This document shows, in pieces, positions 12,505-23,771 of a stretch of 64,000 nucleotides of DNA. The notes under the pieces are model-generated. The model made no database searches. It saw only the letters and a list, made by a program, of their open reading frames with translations, and was not told the DNA's origin. Numbering within the stretch: position 1 is the first letter of the stretch; each line of letters opens with the position of its first letter. Position numbers and translations under genes: made by a program. The stretch is from Polytrichum commune (taxonomy: Eukaryota; Streptophyta; Polytrichopsida; Polytrichales; Polytrichaceae). The stretch is from positions 6,574,501 to 6,638,500 of the forward strand of contig OX485805.1 of assembly GCA_950295325.1 (NCBI GenBank). The letters run 5' to 3'.

Positions 12505-12937
12505 GATGGACTTGCAACGGACGAACTACAAACTTTGTGTCTGGGGAGGGTATCCGTAAACCCTAAACCCTAAACCCTAAACCCTAAATCGTTTTGAGAC
12601 GGACACTTCCTAGTGTAGAAGGTAGGGATGTCAATACTAATGGCGTATATTATTTGCACCAATATATGTGTCCATATATGATCAAAGGTATATAATAGGC
12701 ATTCCCTTCAATTCCTAGCACCATAAGGTCATCACGTACTAACTCTCTACAATACATAGTAACCATGAGCGATGGTAGTGGAGTTCTATGTCATATGTCC
12801 ACGAAGTACGAATAGATTACTAGGGCAAGAAGATTCATTCTTGGTACAATTTTGGCTCAAGCTTTTCACCACCACGACTAATGATTGCTCATCGTGGAAG
12901 TAAAATAATATGATCTTTATAACTATCCCTTTATAGG
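12505..12937 (+). repeat. Repeat block B, copy 2, with telomere-like sequence
   Basis: Second copy of the 8936-9362 block, with about four AAACCCT units at 12558-12589. The two copies differ by scattered substitutions. Confidence 0.85.
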
Positions 12938-13250
12938 GACTACTTTTGCAATCAAGTTGACCGTCAAGCTTAGAGTGGTTGTTGTTTTTTGACTGGCAAG
13001 AACAATAAATTTTAATTTCATGTCATATATGATAAAGTGGCCACCTTATTAGCCGCCCACATCTAACAGTGTAGCATTAATAGTTGTTTATATATGTATA
13101 TATATATAAACATTAGTATCTTATTGATAGGAGGCATGTCCTATATACACCCATTCATGGACATGCCAGCGTGAGTTATTTATCAAATGAATCATACATC
13201 CAATATATTTTGAAAGTGAGCATATCAAACATCACACACCAAACATACCC

Positions 13251-14270
13251 AATCTATACCATGATAAATGTTTGGTTTCCACATCCATTTGCAGTCGTGA
13301 TTTTTCCTTTAAAGTTCAGGAGGCTTACTAGCTCACCCCGAGGTTGCGTTCCCAATTGGGGGGGGGGGGGGTCAGACCTCGGCCTCCGTATCTCTCCCAC
13401 TCGAATGCTCCCTCATCACTCTGCTTGCCTCTTTTGACTCTCAAATCGCTCCCGGGTCGCTCCATTGTCCAGTTTCTTGAGCTCTACATAGTTCACAGAG
13501 TTTAGCACCCTAGATTTGTTAGAAAAATGATTTTTTTTGCTTAACTAAAACACACATTCTTCAATCCTACACTAACCCACACATTATGTATACCTCATCT
13601 ATGAATGTGAGTCCAATAAATGTGTCACTTGCTAGTACCAACACAACATCATCACTTGGATGTGGGCATGCAAACAAATGCCCCATAACATAAATTCTCT
13701 CACAACATGCATAGAAATGCCCTTCTCCAAACGAATAGAAGAAATGAGCATGAAAGTAGACCTTCCAGCCCAAGAGAAACAATGATGGTTAATTCACTAT
13801 TGCTCTACCAAGTTTCTCTCACTATCTTCCAAATGATAGACCCTAGTGAAAAAGGATGTTTTTTTTAAGAAACATCCAGCACGTGCTCCTCTTCCATTTG
13901 TTCATACGATTTGGCCCCAATTTGGCATAGTGCTCGATGATCTAAATTCAGTAACATGATGTCAAGGTTTATGCTTCCACTGTCAAATTCTTTGGTTTTC
14001 CCATTTAACCAAGACATTCATTAATGCCACCTCATGATCAATCAGATTCAAAATTCATGTGGCCTTATTAAGGATTATTTGAGGGCATGCCAATGTGTTT
14101 AGAAAGCAAGACAACATTATTGGCATAAAGAAGAATGGCAACTATTGTGTTTGGCTTAGTCATAACAAGTGAACAAGAAAAGTATTATGCATTCAACTAT
14201 GATTGGTTTTTCATATATGGTAAGGTTAGTTGGCTCATACTATATATATGGTAAGGTTAGTAGGCTCAGA
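13251..14270. other. Spacer without recognisable genes
   Basis: Contains a poly-G run at about 13360-13371 followed by a C/T-rich stretch. No gene or RNA was recognised. Confidence 0.4.
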
Positions 14271-15215
14271 CCATGTGTCATAATGTGTGTGTTGCAAAAT
14301 GCCATGCCCAAATGTTAGATATAGGGGGCAAAAATGAAGAGATGCCAAAGCTTAATACTATCCACTATAACATTGGGTTTGTTTGGTGGTTGGTGCCCAA
14401 GATGCTCACCTTCATAATATATTGGATGTATGATTCATTTCATAAATAACCCACGTGGCATGTTCATGTGGGGTGTATATAGGACATGCCCCTTATCAAG
14501 ACCAAACTACTGTTCATATATATATAGATATATGTATGGAGGCCTCTTGTATGGAATTCACACACTTAGAATACCTTAGAGGTGTAAAGATTAAAACAAG
14601 CAACCCACGTAAGCACGTCCATCGCTCGAATTTGCCCATATGACCTTAGGAATGTGCACAAGAATCGTCGCATTACCTAGGTTCGATAATTGTGTGTCAT
14701 AGTGTGTGTGTTGCAAAATGCAAATGCCCAAATGTTTAAAATAAAAATAAAGGTACACTTGGTCAATTGACTTTTATTTTTGTCACCTATAACATCATGT
14801 GTCACTATAGATGTGAAGTTGAACATCAAATGAAGGCGGCCATAAGATCAATGATATGTTGGAATTAAACATGTCTTTGTTTTGCCATAGGAGACGTGCC
14901 TTAGTGGGTTTCTAAGCTTAATAGAGTATCAATACGATTTAACTTGACTATACGCTATGAACGGGAAAATTATAAAGATCATATTAGTTTACATGCACGA
15001 GGATCCATCATTTGTGGTGGTGGTGAAAACCTTTAGCCAATTAGTACCAACGAAGAATCGTCTTGCCCTCCTAATCTAATCGTACTTCATGGACATATGA
15101 CATAGACCTCCACTACCATCGCTCATGATTACTATATATGGTAGAGGGTTAGTACGTGATGGCCTTGTGGTGTTAGGAATTGGAGGGAATGCCTATTATG
15201 TACCTTTGAAATTGG
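14270..15215 (-). repeat. Inverted copy of repeat families A, C and B
   Basis: The reverse complement of family A lies at about 14275-14735, of block C at 14745-14950, and of part of block B at 14960-15200. The B portion ends before its telomere-like segment. Together with the direct copies at 6.4-13.2 kb it forms a large inverted arrangement. Its edge lies about 20-30 bp from the TATA box of the downstream gene. Confidence 0.8.
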
Positions 15216-15232
15216 AGGGAATGCTCACCTTG

Positions 15233-15240
15233 TATATAAG
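15233..15240 (+). promoter_or_regulatory. TATA box of the DUF7869-like gene
   Basis: TATATAAG lies 69 bp before the proposed start ATG at 15309, a usual distance for a plant core promoter with a short leader. An ATG at 15247 is out of frame and would probably lie upstream of the transcription start. Confidence 0.5.
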
Positions 15241-15308
15241 GCAACCATGTGGAAGCTCATTTGTTTCTTCTCATATAGCCCATTGCCTTTACTTTTGAGG
15301 AACTCACC

Positions 15309-18300
15309 ATGGAGAGCGTGGATGCAGAGGTTAGTGTCAATAATTCACTTTAGCACGCTAGTGAGCTCATGGGGACCCCCACGGGTGCACCCGTGGATCC
15401 GTGAGAATGCACTGGATACAATAGTAGTTGCATCTCACGGGTGCGCCCGTGGGGGCCACAAAATTACAACCGAAGTAGATGCATCTCACGCGTGCGCCCG
15501 TGGGTGGTGCCACCCACCACTTGGGAGAACCCACGGGCGTTCGCCCGTGGGTGGAGACTCCCACCACTTGGGAGCTCCCACGGGCGTTCGCCCGTGGGTG
15601 GAGACGCCCACCACTTCGGAGATCCCACGGGCGTTCGCCCGTGGGTGGAGACGCCCACCACTTGGGAACTCCCACGGGCGTTCGCCCGTGGATGGCTCCG
15701 GGGTTGTCTTTTTATTATGCTTAATGCTAGGTGCTTATATGTACAAATAAGTTATTCCATATGCATGGCTTGTTTCTTCACGGGAATTATAATTATGCTT
15801 ACATGCCTATTTCTGTAGGACTAAGAACTAGTTGTTGGGATGTTGTCCATTTCAATCTTGGACATATGACTATGCAGTGGGAGTTGACACATGTATTACA
15901 ATGTTGGTGGCGATGATATCATTGACATTGGAACTTAGTGCGCATAGTGAATGTGACCTTGCAATTCGAAGTCAATGTGGCGTTCATTAATGTTTGAGCT
16001 ATGAGTATGGGAGGTCTGACTATTAAAGGACTACATGATGATATGTGTTCTGACTAGAGTGACATTCTGGACTGATATACTTTAATGTTTACATTCAGAT
16101 TCCGCATTGTGTTGGATTGTCGAGGAAGGATTTGAAGGGTAAGGCGGTTGTCCTCTTCGATGATCAGGATCGTGCCTTGTGTGATGGGTTAATATGCAAC
16201 ACCAATCCGCTAGATTGTGTTGACAATAGCATCCTTGGCGATGAATATGTTGGAGTAATTATCTTGAACCCAACTGGACATGTGATTTCGATGGATTGGG
16301 AGAATACTCTGCACCGCTGGCCGCTCTCACTTACAAAATTTGAAGGACACACATTGGCGGAGATATTGTTGGTCCATCATAACGCGACCCGTGAAGATGA
16401 GAGTCGGCGGCGTTTTCTTGGAAAACGCCGATACAACACTTTGAGGATATGTGCACCTCGGGCACCTGGAAAGAAAACTTTGGGGGCCACTGAGGAGGGA
16501 GCACGGATGTTATCCACGGTAGATTGCTGCAAGGAGCATTGTTGCCAGGTATTTCCAAGGCCTTTGTTGGTTAGTATTCGGGAACACTACTTTGCCTTGC
16601 CTTTCAATGCTCGGAAGCTCATTGCCCTTGCAGTGTTCCAAACGATCCAGAAGGAAGAGCACACGGGTAGGGAAACGGTTGTAGTGGAAGGAAGAACAAT
16701 TTGCACTCGTGCATGGAGGAACATCTACATGATATCAAGGGCACAATTTAATAGGAATAAGGCCGACAGCCAGATGGGGGTTAGATCTCGAGATCATGGT
16801 AATACAGGAACCAGAAAGCCGAGGGCGAATACAGTGCAGGCACAAGCGACTCTTGGCGTGTTGATTGAGGGTAGAGCGGATTCCATGCCCCATATGACTC
16901 GGACTTTTCCAAATGGTGAAAAGATAGGTACGGAGATGCTCCCTGTGGGAACAACTTGGTCCAACCTACTGGACGAAGTGAACAACTTGGACAAAGACCT
17001 CGGGTACGAGCCTGTCTCAATGTCAAGTTTTAGCCGCTTACATCGACAACATTTCAAGCAATATGTTGTTAAGAGCCCTGGGGACAACTTCTCGCGTTGT
17101 GGAACTTGCGCTTCTTTCAAGGATTTGTTGCGAATACACACAAAGAACACTACCGGGTACTTGGCCATCTCGAAGGCTAGCCATCGGCATTTGGCATTGC
17201 AAGAGGCTCATAGAAACAGTTACTACAAAGATAGGATCTTGTCAAAGTACTCTCCGAAAGAGGTCCTTTGTATCATACATGACAAAATGGATTATGGGAA
17301 AACGGCGCTTCCTGTTTTTGCGCACAAAAACAAACGTGTTGACAAATATGAGCGTTTCCCGATCTCCATTGCGGGAATGATTGCGCATGGTCACTCTGAT
17401 GTGAATTATGCGCATTATGTTCTTGATATGTACCCATCGGATGCGAACTTCACTATCACATCCATTATGAAGTTGCTTTGTCAACTTGAGGTCCCGCCGG
17501 TCTGCTCCAGTCGCCACATTCCGATTTCCACCATAGGCGACCCTTTGCACGACGCACTGGTGGTTGGCGTAGAGAAGTGTTCAGGAGCACTTCCTTTGCC
17601 ATCGCTCGAAATTATTCCACCTACGGGGTTGCCACCCCTCTTGCTTATTCAGATGGACAATTGTGTGAAGGATAACAAATCAAAATACAACATGTTGTTT
17701 TGGTCTGCATTGACCGCAAAGGGAATCTTTCGTGAAGTCCGGGTGTCTTTCCTTATTGTTGGACATACGCATGAGGATGTGGATGCAATGTTCGGCCGGT
17801 TTGGACAAAGGTTGAAGATTGAGGATTGCCATACACTCCCAGACCTCATGGCATCGTTCATGAAAGCTGGGGATCCCACTATTGTCCCATACTTGATTCA
17901 TGAGGTTGCTGATTTCAAGGAATGGGTGAAGGGATACTACCATGAGTTTGGTCAAGACCGACTTATAGGGCACTCCAAAGCACACCAATTCCGTTTTTAT
18001 GTAGACCCTGAAGGAGTGCCATTGATGCAATACAAAGTGTTTTGTACAGATGCAAGTTGGGCGCCAGAAGGTGGAATTGCTCTATGGAATGTGGACCCTG
18101 TCACAAAGAAAACCATGTTCCCACCAGGTTAGTGGGCTTCATTAACAATGTTTTCTTGGAAGTACACTACAAAATACAAGGTGTGATGCATGTGGCCCAC
18201 GGGTGATCGCCCGTGGGCCGTTAGTTCATGGTTTCGCTCTAAGCTCTATGTATGTATGTTTTTGTAGGTTGTCCCCGTCCTGTTCCAAAAAGGGAAATGA

Positions 18301-19049
18301 AAGATTCTGTGAACATAAAGCTTGGACTGAAAGGTTTTATTAAGTATTGGAAGGATACGGCAGATCAAGATACTTCCGGTCAATATATGCAGTCCATTGC
18401 ACCAACAATTTTATATTGGGAGAATGTGCTTGCGGCTATGGATCATCCTTTATCTCCATCTCCATCTGAACTTAGCAAGCCCTTTTGGCCTTCTACACGG
18501 TTCTCCATTGCAGCTGCCCTACATGTGGACAATGAGCATCTATTTGAGGAAAACATCACGGACTATGCTTATGTCGGACCAGCTAGTGCTCGACCCGCAG
18601 AGACCTTTCGACCTGGTGCACATATCAGGGTCGGCCATTATGTCTTACTACGTCCTAGTGAGGATTGTGCTAATCCAGTCTGGATGGGACGAGTGATTTC
18701 CGAGCCTAATTTGGCACATGTCGGTCCTCATGCTCGTTCCATTGAGATTGTGTACTATGTGCCGGTCCTTGGGACCAGGAACAAGAAGACCTTGGATGAA
18801 CGTTATGAGGAATGGGACACGGCAAAACATTTCAGATGGACGAGGCTCAAGGAATATGCTCCAACACGTCAATCTCTAGATTGTGTTGTGGCATCATGGG
18901 CAAGACAAAAGAATGCGTCCGATGACAATGTGGTCATCCCAGCGAGGCAAATTCTTTTTGCCAAGGATAATTTAGATCGATGCACAAGAGGTGAGCATAT
19001 GACTAGTGGAGATCAATTTGAGGATGTGGTATCAACAGAATTCATGTAG
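15309..19049 (+). CDS. DUF7869-like protein, possibly derived from a DDE-type transposase
   Basis: Proposed exons are 15309-15329, 16099-18127 and 18268-19049. Phases agree at each join (GAG|GTTAGT to ATTCAG|; CCAG|GTTAGT to TTGTAG|). The result is 937 residues with a seven-codon first exon (MESVDAE) in good start context (ACCATGG). The first exon is the least certain part. Residues ~330-350 have RCGTCASFK. The core has three acidic motifs: IIHDKMDYGK (~402), QMDNCVKDNK (~527) and VGHTHEDVDAMF (~567). A GHTHxDxDxxF motif is characteristic of the DUF7869 family, which has an RNase H-like, transposase-like appearance. The C-terminal exon holds HIRVGHYVLLRPSED, similar to a BAH or Tudor-like segment. 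No terminal repeats define an element around it, so it may be a domesticated gene. Both introns hold GC palindromes. Confidence 0.65.
15370..15700. repeat. Second GC-palindrome array, inside intron 1 of the DUF7869-like gene
   Basis: Four perfect copies (CCCACGGGCG-TT-CGCCCGTGGG, starting near 15531, 15579, 15624 and 15672) follow three imperfect ones near 15377, 15436 and 15485. The perfect copies repeat with a roughly 45-48-bp unit including TGGAGACGCCCACCACTT. Confidence 0.9.
18190..18225. repeat. GC palindrome inside intron 2 of the DUF7869-like gene
   Basis: GGCCCACGGG-TGATCG-CCCGTGGGCC: arms intact, centre changed. It lies in the 140-bp intron 18128-18267. Degenerate relatives occur just downstream of the gene near 19079 and 19317. 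Confidence 0.85.
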
Positions 19050-20930
19050 ATTGGATATGCATTCATCAATTCTTGTATCCGCGGGTGAACTCCCGTGGTG
19101 GGCGCCCTCGGTGGACATTGATCATCATGTTTGATGCTCATTTTTGATAAATGTGTGGATGAATTAGGGAGCCCTAGACATTGACATTTGCCTAGGGATG
19201 TTTACATGACCACTTTTTTTTGGCATCACAGATGTGAACTTTCATGTGCATTGTAATATTTTGGAAATATGTTCTCTATGTATGGGAGTCATCCAATGTG
19301 CATGGTGGTCCCAAACAACCCACGAGGATTCACCCGTGGAGTGTAAGCACAATCCTTCGTGACTCACAATTGATGAGATCTTCCATATTATACTTCATTA
19401 TTTGCATGGCTTTATAAACATGTGTGGGGCTCATTTGGGATCGTTGAGTTGTATTTTAAGAACCCTCAACGGGTATTCTCTCGTACTAGCATGTAATCAT
19501 TACGTTCCCAACACGTTCCCTACATTAAATTGAGCGGACCAATTGGCTCATTTTAGTTAATAAGGCCATGTGTGCATATCTCTCTACATAGTTGGTGTGT
19601 TTAATAGCTTGTCACTTGTTGTGACAAAAGTATAATGTTGTAGTTTAGGGTATTTGTTAAGGATAGTTGTGAGTCTAAATCATGTATGGGGATCTAGTAA
19701 AAAAACCCAATGATTTTTTGCAAAGACATATAAGAAAATGCACTTGTGTTTGTACGAGTGAGGAATTTTGTTGTTAGAGATACAAACCGGGTGTATGAGT
19801 TCATATTATGTCCACAAGTAGAGGTCCACATAAAGATACCATATTATTATACATGAGTGCATCTAAATTGATTTTTTTTTTAATCAAACTAGATTATCAG
19901 GTTAACCTCGAGATGGCATCGGGAAGTAATTGAAGGTTGGACAGACCAAGGAGGTATCCTCACTTACTCTTCACAAAATCTTTATTTGGTTCTCAAGGTT
20001 TACAAAGACATGAATCTTCTCAAAAGGTACATATTCTTCATGTAGGCAATGTAAATTTTCAACCTTTGACTATGTACATTTCTATATGGATGATGGATTT
20101 GTGAGTAATATGCAAAGAAAAATTGTACTTTATATCATCTTATTTATAAAATGATACCATATAAGTTTTATTTTTATTTATTTATTCACTTATTTTTAAG
20201 TGTTCTTCCATTGTATGTTATTTTCATGGAAGTATTTTAGTTTTCAATTATTTCCACTTAATCAATGAAGGATGAGTTTGTACAAATTGCATCACAAGTC
20301 AAGCGAACATTCACATTTTGATGATGATTTATTAGACTCCCAAGAAGTTCAACAGCGTGCGCCCACAAGTGCTCGAGCACGAATATATGAAAGGAAATTT
20401 AGATTATCTTCAAAAATTGGTAGGAAATGACTTGTACATATAAGACCACGTGGTGGGCCTACACGTGGTTCTATGAAATGCTTTCCATGTGAGGAATTTT
20501 GTGTTAACTCACCATGGGGTTTGAGAGTAGGTTGCAAAAATATCCAGAATTTTTCCCTACGTGACCACGAGATAAAACATGATCACAAATCGTGGTGGTA
20601 GATGGGAGGCTCTTCATTTTCCTCCAACTAGTTTGGTTTCTATTACTTTCATGTATGAGCAAACAAATGTGGATAGCTTAATTTTTTTTTTAATGTTCTA
20701 TTTGTTTTCAATGCGCCTAAACTTTTAAGTCCGAAGTATTATCCAAGTGATGAAGAAGTTTGTACATGAAAGGTTGGAGAGCCATGGTTGGAGAGATTGA
20801 TTATAAAATTTGGATTGATGGCGGTTGAAAGTGATGAAAGTAGAGCCGAGTTGCTCAAGTTTGAAGAACTTTGAGGCATGAATGTGAATTCAAATCTTTG
20901 TATGCAGCATAGCAATTTTGTGGGGCCATT
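19050..20930. other. Spacer without recognisable intact genes
   Basis: AT-rich. Contains two degenerate palindromes (19079, 19317). The stretch 20260-20600 might be further remnants of the hAT element downstream, but I see no alignable motif there. Confidence 0.35.
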
Positions 20931-20933
20931 AAC

Positions 20934-21110
20934 GAGTGGTATACCAATTTGCCACATCTCATGAAACTTTGGCAAAAAAATGCTTGTCATTCCCTCAAGT
21001 ATTGCAATTTGTGATAGGGGATTTTCAAAACAATATTTTATCAAAAAACCACTTGTGAGCTTCATTGAAGTTGGACACTTTGGATGCTTTGATGTGAGTA
21101 TCATTCTGCG
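20934..21110 (+). pseudogene. hAT transposase relic (C-terminal dimerisation region)
   Basis: One frame gives EWYTNLPHLMKLWQK. After a shift in a seven-A run at 20974-20980 another frame gives MLVIPSSIAICDRGFSK followed by QYFIKKPL. This matches the hAT C-terminal pattern in which IPxSS, CERGFS and an IK-rich segment follow in order. The frame is broken by the shift and by stops on both sides, so it is a fossil. Confidence 0.6.
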
Positions 21111-22400
21111 GGATAAAGTTGGAGAATATGGATTGGAGGGAAATATTTGAGTTATGGTGCAGCATGAGGTCTCGGAGAATTCTTAGTTTGGACCAAACAT
21201 TGTAAGAAGTTCATACTTCACTACATTTATTTTTTTGAAAAAAATATGATTTGATGTTCAATTTTGTGTGAAAGATCAAGATTTTGTTAACCTGTCATTT
21301 GAAAGGTAGTTTTTGATGTTGTCAGTCACATTGAAAGGCAAAAGGAGAAGCAACATGTCACATGAAAAGAAGGTGGACCCGTCAAAAAGGAGCACTGTAA
21401 GTTATGTGTATGCATTCCAAATGATAATGATGGTCACATAATCAAAGTTACCAAAGATTCATTCAAGGTTGTTATTTATGTACATTAGAGAATAAGTTGG
21501 CTCCTAGGTTTGTTAAGAAATAGTTGAAACATTTATATTGTATTCCTATAACTAAGGCCCGCTGCATACATCAGCCAAGGGCCATGATAGTGAATTGTGA
21601 GGGCCATTGATGGTCCACCATAATTTGTGTCATGCCTATCTCTCGGAGGCAAGCCTGATGCTAAATCCGACAAACCATGAAAATTATTTAAAGTATGCCA
21701 TGTAGACTTTTCATCCATGATAATTTCTTAGGACCCTTAGACCTTCACCTTCTTGTGTGAAGTAAACTTGGACAGTCTCGGCCTTTTCGACTAATGATGG
21801 ATATTAGAATGTAATGCTCGTGCACCTTAAGTCTCGTGTGCGAAGCGGCCCTAATATTGTTATTAAAACAAGATGCTAAGCACATGAAGCTTTGCCCCAA
21901 CAATTTAAATTGTGATTGGTTAGAATAATTTGTTCCTAGTTTATCAAGAGCATTGGAAGTGGGTGACAAAATATGGTAAAATGATAGCAATAAATATTGG
22001 ATTGGGATTTGTCTCACAATATAATGTCATTTTGATTGACACTGATGGTTTCAAGATTTGAACTTTTGGTTGATGAAGGAACGTTGATCACGATATGTGT
22101 GCTTTATGAAATGACAACATAAATTCGAGCAGTACATATTATTGTGGTCAAATTATGACTCTATACACTTTTGAACAGTTTGATGCTGTGTAGTATTGCG
22201 TTGATAAAATATAATGAAATACATGATTATATGTAAAAACACAATGACAATCCCCTATAATTGTTGCATTATAATTAAGATTGTCCAAAATGTTTTTTTA
22301 CACACCTTCATTGTATTGTTGCCTTTTGTGTGGCACTTGACATACAATAGACTTCCACGTAGACTAGTAAGATGGAACTTGGACTGCTAGCAACAGTCTT
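21111..22400. other. Spacer without recognisable genes
   Basis: AT-rich, short open frames only. Nothing recognised. Confidence 0.35.
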
Positions 22401-22455
22401 AGAACCCACTCACACTTACTGGTGTGGGCCACCAATGAAAGGTTCCCACTAGCAG
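22401..22455 (+). repeat. Outer inverted repeat, left copy
   Basis: About 50 bp from GAACCCACTCACACTTACTGG to ATGAAAGGTTCCCACTAGC. It matches the reverse complement of about 35167-35215 with scattered differences. The pair encloses the MULE with roughly 1-1.7 kb of flanking DNA on each side. Confidence 0.6.
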
Positions 22456-23345
22456 GGGCCATTTTTAGAGTTGGTTTAGCAAGTGAGAGCTGTTGGAGGG
22501 CCACCTTCAACCTTCCAGCCTCAGACGGTGTAACCCGCTGCTGAACCGGTTTACATGGAAGTTACTCCCACCAAAATTAGATCTTCTCTTCTCTAAGTCT
22601 CGTGAAGGTGTTTGCATTCTTCTGTATCTCAATTCCGTAACATGCAGTTCCAATATCCTTATGAACTCTCTAAGGTCTAAGATTACAAGTTTATGTTTCC
22701 CTGAATCTAATGTCAAGGTTTGGTGTTCCTAAACCTTTAAATAGATTCAGTAACACAATACTTTTCTTAATCAAGAATATTGTGTTCAAGACCCTTTTAT
22801 AAATCCCTAGGGATAAAGTGTCCAAGTTGTCAAGTTTATGTTCCCCGAAAGTGCCCTTAACGAGAACACTTCTACAATATCTCTCAGTATGTAGTTCCTT
22901 TTAAATAATCTCTTAAATGGATAGGTACCTTAGACCTTAAGTTAATGTTTCTCAAACGTGTAATGTCAAGGTTAAGTGTTTCCCCGAGAGAAATATCCTT
23001 ATCCAATATCTTTCATGGTTGAATTCATCTAAACATATTTCAAGTTCATAACTCTCGTAATTTGAAACCATCTAAATTCTCCTACCCACAATATCTTTCA
23101 TGTTTTTATATCCTATCGATTTACAATCCTATATAGAATACTTATTCATTCCTTTAAATTCCAATGCAATATCCTTTATTCCGTTCAAGTTTTCAAACCC
23201 GTTGCCTAAATACTTTCATAAGGTAGCATACTCCCTCGCTAAGACAACCTAGCTCGTGGAAGATACTTAGACCTAATTAAAATCCCTTTACATTCCAATC
23301 ATCATAGGTGTATGCTCTCGAGCCAAATCTCTAAGACTTAGCACA
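22456..23345. other. Flank between outer repeat and MULE
   Basis: AT-rich, no conserved frame. Possibly the interior of an older element interrupted by the MULE. Confidence 0.3.
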
Positions 23346-23355
23346 TAATTGCCAC
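23346..23355. repeat. Target site duplication, left copy
   Basis: TAATTGCCAC immediately before the left terminus, identical to 33476-33485. A 9-bp reading (AATTGCCAC) is also possible. MULEs usually duplicate 9-10 bp. Confidence 0.9.
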
Positions 23356-23771
23356 CCCTAACATTACCGGACCCAACAGTCTTTATTAAATCACGGAATT
23401 CGAGGCTGTAAGTCGGGTGGCAGAAGGGGTCATGGAACCCGCCCCGATTGATGAAGTGGACCCGCGCCACCCCCGGCCCGCCTCCGCCAGCTGCGCCACC
23501 GTGGCTGCCACGCGGCCTGCCAGGCTGTCCACCCGTTGGACGTTACAGGCCGGCCCATGACCCCATGCCGGATGAGCCGGATGGACCATGAGTGCCATCC
23601 ATGACTGGCATCCATCGATGGGTACGGTGCCGGCCGCCCTCGGGGAGTACGATGGCCCATACTGTTCCAGAAGATGCTTTCAGCCACTTCCCTTGTTTTT
23701 TTGTAACCTGCTCCTTCCACAGACATGCCGGATTTCTGCCGCGATGGAGCCTGATGCGATTCAAGTGGGGC
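23356..23771 (+). repeat. MULE left terminal inverted repeat
   Basis: About 416 bp matching the reverse complement of 33076-33475. In the outer ~235 bp I count only three differences; farther in there are more changes and a short duplication near CATCCATGACTGGCATCCAT. It ends inside GCGATTCAAGTGGGG. Confidence 0.9.

Larger units (their letters stand above)
6405..13250. repeat. Cluster of related repeat units (family A) with interleaved blocks
   Basis: A unit of about 380-450 bp recurs. It begins near GACACACAATTATCGAACC, runs through CCTAAGGTCATATGGGCAAA, a variable (TA)n run, GGGGCATGTCCTATATACAC, CACGTGGGTTATTTATGAAA and ends with AACATTTGGGCATGGCA. Full or partial copies lie near 6410-6824, 6825-6903, 7486-7940, 7941-8070 resumed 8779-8915, 9600-10185, 10186-10322 resumed 11194-11455, 11456-11830, 11831-12245, 12246-12500 and 13100-13250. 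A second block (C; CTATTAAGCTTAGAAACCCA) occurs at 7262-7475 and 9370-9580. No open frame is conserved between copies, so this looks like a non-coding repeat amplified locally. Confidence 0.85.

Noticed and set aside
8986-12589. Telomere repeats as evidence of a chromosome end or fusion
   Set aside because: Both are short and occupy the same place in copies of one repeat, so they moved with it.
15247-15750. 167-codon frame starting at the ATG after the TATA box
   Set aside because: Most of it is palindrome array. The ATG probably lies upstream of the transcription start and a donor site follows the better ATG at 15309.
20739-21104. 121-codon minus-strand frame
   Set aside because: Antisense shadow of the hAT relic, which reads sensibly on the plus strand.
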